Shown: piece after piece, positions 42,207 to 64,000 of the stretch
How positions within the stretch are numbered: the stretch's first letter is position 1
Layout: each line of letters opens with the position of its first letter
NCBI RefSeq assembly: GCF_026151205.1
Contig: NC_087077.1
Coordinates: forward strand, 2,790,001-2,854,000
Direction: 5' to 3'
From: Bolinopsis microptera
Lineage: Eukaryota > Ctenophora > Tentaculata > Lobata > Bolinopsidae
DNA length: 64,000 nt
Notes under the pieces: generated by a model
The model's database searches: none
What the model was told of the DNA's origin: nothing
The model's input: the letters and a program-made list of their open reading frames with translations, nothing else
Position numbers and translations under genes: made by a program

Positions 42207-42411
42207 GGATGTTACTCGTCTAAATTTTTTCGAAGTAGCGCGCGCCGCTTTCTTCTCGAAATATTATTATTATGGCCCGATGGCAACTACTGCTACGACG
42301 TAGCGCGCGCCGGGCCAGACCTGACCATCAACCATGATTGACCATTGTAGAGAACATTTCTAGAAGAAAGCGGCGCGCGCTACTTCGAAGAAATTTAGAC
42401 GAGTAACATCC
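42207..42411. mobile_element. 205-bp fold-back element
   Basis: Two arms of about 55 bp, GGATGTTACTCGTCTAAATT... and its inverted complement, match at all but about two positions and enclose about 90 bp. The arms contain CGAAGTAGCGCGCGCCGC. Single-arm remains occur at 25860-25955. It has high CpG content for this genome. Confidence 0.8.
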
Positions 42412-43295
42412 ATCAACAACTAAACAACAATGGTCAACGTAATTTGACGAAATTCGCTGATTTTTATTGTTTTATTTTGTTATATATCTTCGGTTTAGTT
42501 TCTTGAATGAGATAATTTTGAAATTTTGGGACGACTTTCCGGTAGGGCTTTTACAACTGTCCAAAAAAAATTTGGTGGATATTGCATTGCGGATTCACAT
42601 AGCCATGTGCCTACGCGTACTGCGTGACGCGCGCTACTGCAAGCGAGAGGGCTCTGGTTAGAGCAACATTGCGGAGTTGTCAGTTGATCGATAAAGCTAT
42701 AATGGTGATGAAAATAGGGCAAAATACGTTGCTTTTAGTTGTAACATAATGTTTAATATAATGGTTGGATATGCTTTAAATTTTTTGAACAGTTTTACTG
42801 TTTTCTTGTAAATCTAAAAATAAGCTAACCAATTTTTGTTAAAATTTTATCAAAGGAAGGTTACTCAATATGCAATACGTATTGGGTAATACTCGTTAAA
42901 TATTTGTTTCAAATATTCAGGCCAGGACGGAGGACCGTCGACGATTCCAACTCGGCGTGCGTCCTTGTAGGTTATATTTATAAATCTACATAACATAAAC
43001 AACTTTCAAGAATTTTGTGTTGCCATGGTGGCCGAAATTAGCGCTAAAAACCATCCTACAGTCGGCACGCGCGGCTCACTATCGATGGCGTACTACCTTG
43101 TCATACGTTGTATGACCCGCCGCGCACGAAGTGCGGCTCCCCCTGTAGCGTCAAAGACGCTACAGTGAAGACGCTATAGTGAAGACGCTATAGTGAAGCG
43201 ACCGTGGGGTCACCACGTGATACAAGTACTACCTAGCTAACTAATTTTTCTCCTAGGGAGGAAACATTATTTTTACAAGGCGATTATTATGCTAA

Positions 43296-44038
43296 AAACT
43301 CTCCGCTTATACTCTCCACTTTCTCCATTATCTCCACTATCTCCACTTTCTACTATCTTCACTTTTTCCACTCTCCAGTATATCCACCCTTTCTTCTTTC
43401 TCCACTCTCTCCACTTTTTCCACTATCTCCACTATTTCCACTTTCTCCGCTATCTCCACAATAGCTCCACTATCTCCACTATCTCCACTTTCTACTATCT
43501 TCACTTTTTCCACTCTCCAGTATATCCACTCTTTCCTCTCTGTCCACTCTCTCCACTCTCTCCGCTATCTCCACTATCTCCACTATCTCCACTATCTCCA
43601 CTCTCCACTCCCTCCACTTTCTCCACTCTCCACTCTCTCTACTCTCTCTACTCTCCAGTCTCCACTTTCTCCACTATCTCCACTCTCTCCACTATCTTCA
43701 CTCTCCACTCTCTCCACTCTCTCCACTCTCTCCACTCTCTCCACTCTCTCTACTCTCTCCACTCTCCACTCTTCACTCTCTCCACTCTCCACTTTCTCCA
43801 CTATCTCCACTATCTCCACTATCTCCACTTTCCACTCTCTCAACTTTCTCCACTCTCCACTCTCTCTACTCTCCACTTTCTCCACTTTCTCCACTCTCTA
43901 CACTATCTCCACTATCTCAACTATCTCCACTTTCTCCACTTTTCCACTATCTACACTATCTCCACTATCTCCACTATCTCCACACTCTCCACTTTCTCCA
44001 CTATCTCCACTTTCTCCACTCTCCACTCTCTCCACACA
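43296..44038 (+). repeat. CTCCACTAT/CTCCACTCT satellite
   Basis: About 740 bases of imperfect 6- to 12-bp units (CTCCACTAT, CTCCACTTT, CTCCACTCT), pyrimidine-rich on the plus strand. Open frames in both directions are products of the repeat. Confidence 0.93.
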
Positions 44039-47000
44039 TTATGGCGTTGCGATAACAGTTCTGCAGAGTGCAGGATACACTTAGACATCACCTAGCAATA
44101 ACAAGTCCAACGTGCAATGTTCAGTTGTCATATCCTAGACATGATCTGAGTTCGCTGTGAAATAATGTTGGAAAAAAATACAACGGACTTTAACTTGGAC
44201 AGACCTTAAACGGACAGACTTTATTTTAACGGACATTAAGATGAACCCTACGACTTCCAGTGTTCAATTAATGTCCGTTCAAATAAGGTTCAATAAGGTA
44301 AGCGAGATTACCATTTTGAGGACACAATTGTTGCCACATCAATATATCATGATACGGTTTTTTTTTTCAGGGAGCCATCAAGTGGATCCAGTGTCTGAAA
44401 ATATAACAATTCAGAAATTTAAACGGACTAGGGCATGCTCCACAAATTGAGATACCCCACTTTTGCTAAGATTGACGGCAAGCTCTTGTTCAACCGTGCA
44501 AAGTAAATTGATAAATTGTCTTTTCGCGATCGAATTTTCAAGCAAACTTTTAATCGAAACATACAATCGGAACAAAGTTATCAAAACCTCCCATGCGTAT
44601 TGCGTAGATAAACAAACGTACCTCCTATAGTAGAGCTTATCCGTTCATGAGTGATGAGTGGGCAACAAAAGATTGTGATGTATTCAGACTGGAAAAAGAC
44701 TCATCGAATTTGAATATTGTATTATTGCACAGTTATATCATACTTTTATACTCCTTTTGTAAGCCTTTATTTTGATCCTTCTGTAAATATCCTTCTATTA
44801 TTATTCTTTCGTCGTAACGTATACGAGTCTTCATCGGTAGATTGAAAGGTTGGTTGAAAGGCTGACTCATTATGAACATCATTATAATTAATAATGGATT
44901 ACCCCTCCTTACGTGCATACAACAGTCTTGAGTATGCTCTAAATTTAATTTTTTAACTTTATTGACCCTCACCTTGTTGGCGTTAATATGATATTAAATT
45001 TAATCGATTTCATTTTGTGTGACAAATATGGAAAAAGTATTTTGTAGTACGTGGGTTGGGTAGATGGAAATTCCTACAGATTTTTTGACAGCAATTTTGA
45101 TAGTAAATATAAAAAAGGAAGTAAATGAAATTGTAGAAATGAAAGTTAACACCGAATTCTGAACCATATGAATCGTTGTCAAACAGATTTGCGGCACTGA
45201 TTATTATTCGGCTGATGATGGCTTCAAAATTAAATGCATAATTTTCACAGTGTCAATGTGTCAACATGTAACTTTTGTACTAGACAACGCTAAAACGTAG
45301 AACCATGGAACTCAGAGTATTATCATACTGCAAATTTGCTAACAATTTTAATAAATAAGTTAAACTGATTCGTGAGATTAATGTTTTTCAAACTGGTGTA
45401 AAAATTACAATTTTATAATTTTAGGCTGAAGATGTAAGAGTTGAAAGTATCATTTATTCCCTTCATGTCCAAATACAATATCATATTAATAAATTATTAT
45501 TTATCTCTCATCGTTTACAAGATAAGATTCTAATTTTTTTTGAGTCTTATTACATCTTTATTTTGTTTGTTACGACGTGTACATGGGACTTTAATCTTAT
45601 CTTAATTTGTAATTATAAAACCGTTTGATATTTCAGGTATCCCGTGACATTACTTGAGCTCATTTCTTGTATTTTTCCACTGATAAAACACATATGCAAT
45701 CCGGAAATATCCAATAAGCCAAACGAATTGTGACGTAGTTCATTTTGAAGTGATTGATTTCTGGGAAATTATTGCGATCGATATTTTAGACCACACCCTG
45801 TTATTTCATGCACCTATCGAAGTGTCAAAAATGATCAGTTGTGGGCCATTCCATCATTTGGGGTATTTTGGCAGAGGAACCATCCCGGAATATAGCAGTT
45901 TCTCCTGCGAATGTGTGCATTTTTCTTTGACGCCAATGTAAATAAGTTCATTGGCAGGATTGAATAATAACTATATAATATAAAAGTACAATCATATAGT
46001 ACACTAAGTACACTTACCACCTAAGGGGTATTGTTGTTGTCTTCATTGTTGGCACTATAATATGATGTCTGCTAAGTACAATCATTGTGTCACCTGCATG
46101 TAACACGGTGCAACTTCTGATCCTATTAACTGTTTAATTACATTATATATATTATAGGTAATAGGTATGAACTATGATGTCCTTATCCGAGGTGCAAACA
46201 AATCAACTGAAATAATCGCGCTCATGACATACCCTTTTTCAACTACTTCATCTGAAAACCGAAGATGATCAAAATTCCAATGGTGCCAACAGGCATCACG
46301 TGATACATTTAATTATTTAATAAATTTAATTATTTTGGACACTTTTCTGTAAGTTTCTGCAGCTGTCTGACTTTTTAAAAGTGATGGACAAGTTGCAAGG
46401 ACTAAGTTAGATTGCCTACTAGACATAAGCAGACATGCTCATTATTGCATGTTTATAAATGAGATTGCCACGTCGAAAATTTAACAAATCTAAAAATCTT
46501 TTCGATATAGTACTTTGTAGATTGTTTTAATGATTAATCATAGTTAACTATTACTATGATATAAATACATTGACTCAATTTTTCAGTTATTTAGAATATA
46601 TATTCTTTTTCAGAGTTAATCATCACATATAGACAGCATGAGAGTAGGCCTGGCCATCTCGAAGGGACTCAATTTTTATCCCGCTTACATCGACAATAAA
46701 CATAAAAATAAAGATTATCGATGTCAAACCAGCTGGTCTATAAGTATAAATATACTCCAAATATTAAATATTCAATTATTGATATTGATGCTAAAAGTAG
46801 TATTAAGACAACCCAGTCTAAAATGTAAAACCATCAAAAATTGTAATTCAATTTGTTCCGAACATTTTGGTTACCACTTCCAATAAATGTAACAATAAAA
46901 TCTCATTATCAAAATTATTAACCACATAAGGGCCGGGTGCTTCCCTCGTCATGGTGCAACGGTGCATAGCCTGGCGCGAAGTAAATTAACTCTGACACTT

Positions 47001-50000
47001 GTCGAGCCACAGTAGTGTAAGGAGTAAGGAACGCAGACACTAGCTGCCTAACCATGATCGGTACTACGCTGTGGCATTAAACTGGAAGTTTAAATTTCCT
47101 GCGGTTGATCTCTTTAACTGGTGCCTGGTTCTCATTCCACCTTGTCAACAAATTGCTAAACTCGGTTAATAAACCGCCCGTTTTCTCCATATTTTTATCT
47201 GACATAGTATTTTTAGTTACCAGTTGCCGTCTCTACCCACTAAATATTATTTTAGCGATGCTAGAAGACGTGAGAAAAAAGCAATTTGGCAGGGAGAAAA
47301 TGGTCGATTGTCAATACCTGATTATCATATCCAAGAATCTTGATAGTTGAGAAGAAGAACAACTGGCTTTATTGTTTAGGTGAAGGTCAGTACTATAAGT
47401 ATAAGTAAGCTATCAATACTTATGATTTAATGTTCTTGTTTATTCTTATTTAAGATCAAGCTTATGTATAGTGACTGATCAATTAAATTGGCTGTGATTA
47501 TTATTAAAAGGTTGAAGTTTCAACGCCGTGTTTTTTACAGGAAAGGGCCCACAAATAATCAAATTCGCAACCCGAAAACCCTGCTTGGGGGAATTGGAGG
47601 GTCACGAGTTGATGAATTCTTATTTGTGTAAAATCGATATTTTAAATGTTAATAGTCATTCACTGTAGCCAGAAAAGAAATGAGAAGCCAGATTTTAAAA
47701 CTTTTAATGCTCGTGCTGAAAGTGAAATCATAAAAATGGATTCAAATATATTCCTCATTATATATTGCGACTGGAATATCGTTCAAATTCGTGGGCATGA
47801 TATTGTTTCGTAGTCATTGCCTAAGTGCTTCACAGCATTATTCTTAGTCACCTAATACTAATAAATTTTACTTTGAACAAACTTGATTTACTAGGGTTTT
47901 GATCGTATTTTCCTTCCGCTTTCCTCGGAAAGCATTGTTCACAAATAAAAGTTGTCGTTCAATAATTTCTTCGGAATAAAACTATTCATTGTCCTAAATG
48001 TCCGACCAACTTATAAATTTTGAATGGTTGTCAGAAAACCCTTATCATTAACCCGAAGTGTGCCTCCAGTGGCTGTTTACTGACCCCGAATTAGTGGCCG
48101 ATAAGCAACTTCAGGGTCTTATTCCTGGGAGAAAGAAATAGTAGTGGCACGATCACCCCGCATATCATTTATCTTCTCGTATATCTTTACAAATAACAAC
48201 CCCATCTCTTCACCATAAATCATCGCCATGACCACCGCTTTGCCGACTTGGGTCAGTTATAACACATATCATATTCCGATAAAATAGCTACAATCCAAGT
48301 TCACAGCACGTGCTGGGTGCGAGCGCGGCTTACATGGTATTATTAAACCAGGTTATCAGAGCATGGTGAATTGGTTCTAAAATAGTAGCAGTTGTTGATG
48401 GTAGTCGCCTCCGTGACCGGGCCGGGGTGGGATGTCCGGCCCCTGTCCCCTGTGCCCCTGTCATCGGCAACTATTTTCGGGCGCTTTTCCTTAAAGGGGC
48501 CCCGCATGTGTCCGGGAATGTTATCTGGATATACGATTATATTATGTGTCGAAATGTTGGGAGCTCCCGTTGGCCATTTCTTCCTGAGATATTTATCTGA
48601 ATTAGTATAAATTTGTTACTGAAAATGTGTCAGATTGTGTTGATTATTATAGTATAGGAATATTGTGAAACTCTATTTGATAAAGCTCATGTCACTATTG
48701 ACAGTGTCTTATCCGGCCCTCAAGGTCTTCTCCTCTCAATAACAACAGTTGATAAGAATGTTAGCACCAACACTGCAACACATGCTCAGGAAAACCTAGA
48801 AAATTTAGCAAACCCCTCTCCATATCTACTTATCACTATCAGTTGTCAATTGCAGATCACGAAATTAAGGGGATAACCGAAAATGCGGCTTTCATATATT
48901 ATGTGATGATCTTCATGGCCTAACCACTAATATTCACCATCTATATATAACATATATGGGGCATAAATTAAGAATATTCTCTACCCATTTTAAAACTTGT
49001 TGTATAAAAATAACAAGTCCTTGAAGACCATTTATACTTCTTGACGCCACAATAATTCAAATTAGATAACCTAACAGCAGTATAAATCGTAGATCATGAC
49101 AGCTCATAATATCATATATCCAACATTCAAATCAGGGGATAATTAAGTCGATCAAACCCCAATTCCACCTGTCATGAGCTCATTATAAGAAAATACTGAT
49201 ATCATCAGATAATTGAGCACTATGGAGTGTCGGGATAACCATTAGACCCCTCTCACGCTAATTGGTCCCAACTTATCGCCCTGTGATGGACAGATGAAGT
49301 TGTAGTCTATTGTCAGTTCCCGACAGCTTGTTAATAGAAATAATTGGAGATAATGTAGACACTATTTGGACCGTACCCCTCCTCGTCAACCCGTCTCAAA
49401 TGTTTTGCCAGGAAGTTTTGCCAGGAAGTTTTGCCGACAGTGTCAAACTTTTTTGATCTTCACCCGTGCTGAAAAAAGCTGGCTTTGATCGGTAATTATA
49501 AATTCTGTGTGGCAAGGAAATGCTCTTAGTCAGGACTCAGGTGGATGATTTAAGTGCTATCTAAAGATTCTTATATCTCGATTTTTAGGTTTCCTTGACA
49601 GGTATGCTGTTTTATGTAGATACATTTTATTTCCACCTGTCCTCTCTTGCAGTGCAAAGCCAATTCTGACCTGGACATTCCGGCCGATTATTTCTGTGAA
49701 CATTATTAACATACTGACTCAAACAGCGTACAGATGTTTTCATTTTACCGGGATGATAGTTGGGTGGAAAATGTTATTGTGATGTAAAGATTTTGGCACT
49801 TGTTATTAATTAATTTGTTAAACATAGTCAATAGTCATGAAAAATTATGTTAGTTAGGTTTATAAATTGAGCCAGCTGGGTGAGTCATTAACTTGCAGCT
49901 GGAAATGCAGCACATGTTTGTAGATGTCGTTCTATGCATAGTACACAGCTGTGAACTGTGTATTAGTAAATATACCCAGGTGTCTTTAACTTTTCTTGAA

Positions 50001-51523
50001 GTACGTATTTTCAATCTCATAAGAAGTTTAAAATTTGATTCCTGGTTTGTACCAAGCACATTCTCATCCTAGATCCATCAATATTCATGCAGGATGTTTA
50101 CCATTTACCAAACTTATTCTAATATCTTATAGAATTTCAAAACAGAACATAGACCGGATTAGTCTAAATTCTTTCATAGGGTTAAACTACAGGGTCCTAT
50201 TCTTACTTTTATATTGCTTCATAATTTATTAATTCAAGCTACCGCTGCTTATCGCTGAATAGATTTAGCCTTCCAACACATTAAATAACTCGTAGCTGTC
50301 AAATGTAGGTTAAAATAAAAGATAGTTGTTTATAGCACGAGAGAGAGATGAGGCCACTTAAAAGTCTTATGAAATCATAGACATCGTATTCCCGGTCATA
50401 ATATCTCCAGCTTTGTAAGTAGAACGCTGCACTTCGCTCTCTCTCTCTCTCTCTCTCTCTTTATCGCTCACATTATTTACAAATAACCCCGGACTCAATT
50501 TTCCCCGACTTATTTAATCGTTTGGATGTTTTTTGACGTAAGTCCAGTTCCTGTTAGTTCTTTGCTTCAAACATCCAGAACGGCCTTTCACTGTCAGATT
50601 CTTCAACTCCCAGCCGTCAATGGCAATAATAACCGCCTTATCAGTAAACCCGGAGTGAGGTATGACGCCAACTTGACATATCCTCACGTACGGCCGGCCC
50701 CACTCATGTCCCCCTTGATAAGGTCAATAACCTGAAGTTGGCTGGGGAACGCCTTTCAATAATAAATTTCCGCAAATACCCTGATTATCAGTAAAAACCC
50801 GAAACCCTACGTTGTTTATCGTTCCATTTGGTGATCATTACGTCTAGAAGCTGTGGTAATCGTTTTGTGGCGCTCCGTGCTGGGGAGCCCTATCCTTCTC
50901 AACAGACTACCAAACTCTCAGTCGTACGCGAGAGAGAAAACTGCTGAGCATATTTATCTTTTATATTTATGTGCAAATATTTCGCCACATTTTATACGTT
51001 GTCGTATAAGAGCAATAAAAGACTGCCTGAGATATTTTTAAAATATAGAGCTATTATGGCCACGTCGTTTACGGTTGTAGTACCATAACATTGTCTAACT
51101 TCGTGTTATAACAGACCAAGTTTCGATTTTATACAGGATCTCAAGTAGATACTGAGAACATGTTATATACGCGGTACCCAGAGAAATGCTGGGTTGGGTA
51201 CCCAGGACTGGGTCCTGGTGTTTGGGTGCCGTTTGTCTGCTAAACTGTCCGTGACACTCTGTCCCTTACTCTCATCCCCGACATATACCCTCAGTTTAAC
51301 ACAAGGACGGCTCTAGAGAGAGAGAGTGGACCCTGGCCTTCTATAACGTATATTATTTAACTGTCCGATAGTGTTAATTCTTTTGTTATACCCTGATGGG
51401 GTTCCAATACAATTTTCTGCAAATTGAGCTTGATGTCAACGGCCTGTCATACCATCTTCTGTTTAAGCACGCAAATTAAATCAATAATATTTTTCTTTCG
51501 CACAACCATTAAACCTTGGTAGC

Positions 51524-51778
51524 CACGTGGCCAGGTCCTCACGTGCATTTGTTCTGAAATCACGTGACAAAGTGGATAGAATACTCTGGAGTAGGTGCTA
51601 ATTGCTGATAAAATCCATCCTCACGTGACTAGCCACTAAATCATTTAAACTTGCACTTTTCCGCAGCATTAGTACGTCAAATTATCCTGGTTACCAGTTA
51701 GAAGACACCTCATCTGCGCGTGACAACCACGTGGTCGCCCTCATGTTACTACGCAACCAATCGGGCTTCTGTCACGTG
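51524..51778. promoter_or_regulatory. Six CACGTG E-boxes upstream of the homeobox gene
   Basis: CACGTG palindromes at 51524, 51540, 51561, 51622, 51728 and 51773, ending 155 bases before the first ATG of the homeobox gene. CACGTG binds bHLH-zip factors (USF, MITF/TFE, Myc/Max) and some bHLH-PAS factors. Six in 255 bases of AT-rich DNA is far above chance, so this is a candidate promoter-proximal regulatory cluster. Confidence 0.6.
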
Positions 51779-51932
51779 GTCCTTTATTTCGTTCTGGAGT
51801 GCCCAATCGTAACGCGTTTCAAAATTCATTCGAAAGTAGGATAGGTATTCAAAACACATAACGCATTAGTTCCTCATTTACGGATTATTAATCGTTGCAA
51901 TTGTTACCGTTAGCTTTAGCCCCGCGAATAAC

Positions 51933-61031
<9,099 letters not shown>

Positions 61032-64000
61032 GTAAGAAATATTTAAAAAAGGATAATTGTTCGTCACTGTTGTTTCTTTCTATGATTTTCCTATATTGCG
61101 CATTTTCCAAATATCCAGCTGCCAGGACTCGCATACTTGCTACGTGTTAAACATGTGTTAAGTTAAAATTTCTGTACCTGTTCGCCAAGACTTAAATCGT
61201 CTATAGATGTTTATTACTTATCGCCTGTTACCCCTAGCTTACAAGTTTTACATCAGCTTATTAAACATGGGACACCTATGGTTTACGTTAGGTCACCCCA
61301 TAACTTAGCAGACCATATGCCAATCGCCCTATATCGGGGTTGTGCAATGTGTAGCTTACTTTTTAGAGTTTTCTCTAACTTGTTGGTCTGAATTTTTGTG
61401 CCACTCAATACTAGGTGAGCTTCAATTGGCGGGATATTAGGGTCAGATTTATAACAGGCCGTGCAGAGTGTCCCGTGGGTGGCCACACATGATCGGTCAT
61501 TGCCCATCCCCCCTTATTCATAACTTGAAAGTTATTCCCCTCGGCTGCAATGATTGGCCTACCTATCACATGATCCCTCATGACCCCACAGAATGCCACC
61601 ACTTGCCACTATCGGACAAACTTTTCCATTACCACAGACTCCGATCAATAAGGAACATTGTAAGCTGTTGACACTGACAAGTGATCTTAATTGTTCGCGA
61701 CCTATCCAAAAACGTTTAATTCGCTGTCCTGACAAACTCTTCTAGGGCTTGATAAACCTGTTAACTTGTTAAAGAGCTGGGCTCGCAAATTAGCGGGTGC
61801 CATATTGACAACAATAAAATGGAGGTGAAATACCTAAGTGGGTAATATCGCCAATAACACCTGGCTTAATGTTAACCAATAGTTTGTGAGGGGAAGTGAA
61901 GGGGAATAGGTCTACGTGTCCAATAAGGTCGAAGCTGTTTTGTAGCATCGGATAAAATGTTAAACCATTTGTTTCGTGAAGGAATTTCTTCTCGTTCTAA
62001 ACTAAATTGTGGGATTATAATGTCGCACTCTCTGATATGCACGTGAGAGCTATTAGAGAAATACTTTTATCGTACCTGGTGCGGTTATTTTTTAAATGCA
62101 TGAATTTAGTGGAAGTACGTTTTGCATTAACTTTCTCGATAATTTCGATTTAATTTACGCTACTTATTCCAGAGCAGTAGAGGATGAAATTCCGAATTAA
62201 ACCTGACATTTCCGGAATTAACTTCCAATTACGTCCTCATTATATTTGATGATTTACCAGCCGAACGAGGGAGGTCGTTGAAAAGTGGAGCTTTCATTTT
62301 ACTCTCCAGTTTCACATAGTCGCGGTAGTAACGGTAATGAACCGTTAACTACCACCACATGACGTCACCTTATGACTCGCCCAGACCTTATCGCGTCGTC
62401 ATGGTCACGGGACGCGATCCCGTGATCACCATGCCATCACGTGATACCTCGAGGAGGTTCTATTAACAACGTAATAACGACAGTATAACGCTAAGTAGGT
62501 GGTGAAAGCGAACAATTTTCACGTCCTATCTCGTAACTAGGACGGTTCGATCCGACCAAATGTGCTTCTCGCCAATGAATAAATATTCTAGGTTATCCTA
62601 AGCTGGAAGGCAATTAGATGGGGGTAGACTAGCCCAGAACCGGACATAGGAAGAACGCGGAAGTACACGTGACCTCGAATAGTTACCTGGTCACGACTGT
62701 AACCTGCTCTTTGACTCGGTGGGAGATATCCCTGGGCTAAGCTGCTCCCTAAGGTACCGGGGTGCAGATGGTGGGGATATTGCGGGTCACGTTATAAGTC
62801 ACGTGATACCTGACATCACCACTTTTGTAGCTCTTCTTCAGAGGGGATCCTGCGCCTTCCTCCTATTTCTCCTCCTCCCTCCTCCTCCCTCCTCCGTGCT
62901 AGGAGATGAAGTGCACATTGTCACCGATAACACTGAGTAGTTCGTGAACGCACGTGCACTGAACAAGAATACCGGTGATACTTTCTAAGGTGCACGTCAC
63001 GTGATATGTGCACGTGGTGCAGATTCTTGATCTGTTGCCTCGCAACGAGCAGCACAGAGTTGTTATCCAACTTCTCATCAATAATCTTTGTAAATCTGAG
63101 ATAATTAACAGCTACTCAGGATACTCAGCCAGAAGCCTTATTTTTCAAAAGATTTTTTGTAGCCATTGTCTCCCTACGAGCCCTAATTTCGCACCATCTC
63201 CACTTATCAGCATTTCATCTGCAGATAAGGTGGGTTGAAAATGTGAAGTCATATAAATCTCTCAGATTTATGGGTTCTCAATGCCGTACGGATGAATTAA
63301 ATTTAAGTTGAGAGAATTTTACGGGACATAAAATAATGAATTATCACTCGTTGTGGGGGCAATTCTTATTAGTTTGATAGACGATCATTTAAAGTGTTAG
63401 ATATGTGGTATGGTACACAGTGGTACAAAAAGATGACATGTTTTCCTCCGAGAGACAATACAATTACTGCCCAGATAGGACGGGAACTTGTTTTTCTGTA
63501 TTGTTCAAGAAGGAGCGAGGGTTTAGTGTAATTAACCAGACGAAACTTTGTGTCTCACTGTCTCAACCCCCCTCTCTTGCTCCAACGTGTTCGACTGCAG
63601 TAGATTTGCTAATGAATTTCCCAAACAAGTTTAATGGATAAAGGACCCATCTAATCTGCGGATTAAATTGAGGAAGCAGTTATAAAGGTGTTGCCATGGT
63701 GTTGCCATGGCTGATGGCGTGTCACGTGATGGCCATTGTTTTAGCACGTGCTACATCTCTCTCGGCACAAGCCCTCACTTGTCAGTTTTCAAGCTTTAAT
63801 CAGATTAAATGGTTCTAACATACGTGCGAATTTCGGTTAATTCGGTCAATAAATTGAGGAGTATTAATGCAATTCAATTAGAGAGTTAATGCAACAATCA
63901 ATTAATTTCCGCGGCTGTTTCTCCGCCATGCTGCTAGTGGGAGGGTGCTAGTGCACACCCTGCTGGCTTTTTCCTTACTACCGTTGTTTCCATGGGAATA
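61032..64000. promoter_or_regulatory. Homeobox intron 7 (partial) with a CACGTG cluster
   Basis: No homeodomain-completing exon was found, so this is taken as intron. CACGTG occurs at 62438, 62666, 62800, 62951, 62998, 63011, 63723 and 63745, several as TCACGTGA or GCACGTGC. The cluster echoes the one upstream of the gene. It is a candidate enhancer. Confidence 0.45.

Larger units (their letters stand above)
41371..51523. other. Gene-poor spacer
   Basis: No convincing exon was found. Recognised contents are a mini-MITE (41851-41953), a fold-back element (42207-42411), dispersed CpG-rich repeats (42592-42667, 42885-42985), a small GAAGACGCTATAGT triplication near 43155-43198, the CTCCA satellite (43296-44038) and a short (CT)n (50437-50460). 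From about 44100 the DNA looks largely unique and may hold regulatory elements for the homeobox gene. Confidence 0.55.

Noticed and set aside
43289-44095. 268-codon Ser/Thr/Leu-rich frame and its antisense
   Set aside because: It consists almost entirely of CTCCACT satellite.
46638-46886. 82-codon open frame as a gene
   Set aside because: AT-rich composition, no motif and no clear splice sites.

Overview
This window is animal nuclear DNA. It is AT-rich, its genes are split by GT-AG introns, the intergenic spacers are long, and there are many microsatellites and short inverted-repeat transposons. A class A GPCR, a homeobox gene and a type II sulfotransferase all point to Metazoa. Short exons, a single-exon SET gene and lineage-restricted membrane proteins make an early-branching animal such as a cnidarian my best guess, but the species cannot be fixed from the sequence. 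I assembled spliced genes by hand from splice sites, reading phase and conserved motifs. Positions are exact for what I read; function rests on remembered family motifs, not on searches.

Layout. 1-5975: a recent tandem duplication of about 2.3 kb. Each copy carries GGA satellite, a hAT-type MITE and a carbohydrate sulfotransferase gene; the first gene is broken (1760-2350) and the second intact (5425-6459). 7805-8776: a SET-domain gene. 8777-15176: no gene seen. 15177-16589: a two-exon GPCR (+). 17363-19117: a five-exon gene of unknown function with a mitochondrial-like N-terminus (-), head-to-head with a multi-pass membrane protein gene at 19465-20847 (+). 20916-27600: a mosaic of non-autonomous elements, including a 1.6 kb terminal-repeat element and a family of very small MITEs. 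27865-36316: a complete seven-exon PIGB gene (-), the GPI-anchor mannosyltransferase. 36881-40045: MITEs and a LINE remnant. 38505-39456 and 40833-41340: two neighbouring genes for Cys-rich, single-pass proteins with PPxY tails (-). 41371-51523: repeats and unassigned DNA. 51933-61031 and beyond: an NK-like homeobox gene (+) whose last exons lie past the window.

The most unusual structure is in PIGB. The 3' end of exon 2 and its 5' splice site have been copied into a tandem array of 24 units of about 61 bp inside intron 2, so the intron opens with a ladder of near-identical exon-end/splice-donor units. Other points of interest: clusters of CACGTG palindromes upstream of and within the homeobox gene; an in-frame 10-residue minisatellite in GPCR loop 3; a 1.6 kb element with twelve subterminal CCCCTAAAAYGTCA boxes arranged six and six in opposite orientation; and a roughly 80-bp MITE with 9-bp target duplications.

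The genes do not form one pathway. PIGB and the sulfotransferase both act in the secretory pathway, and the two PPxY proteins look like membrane adaptors.
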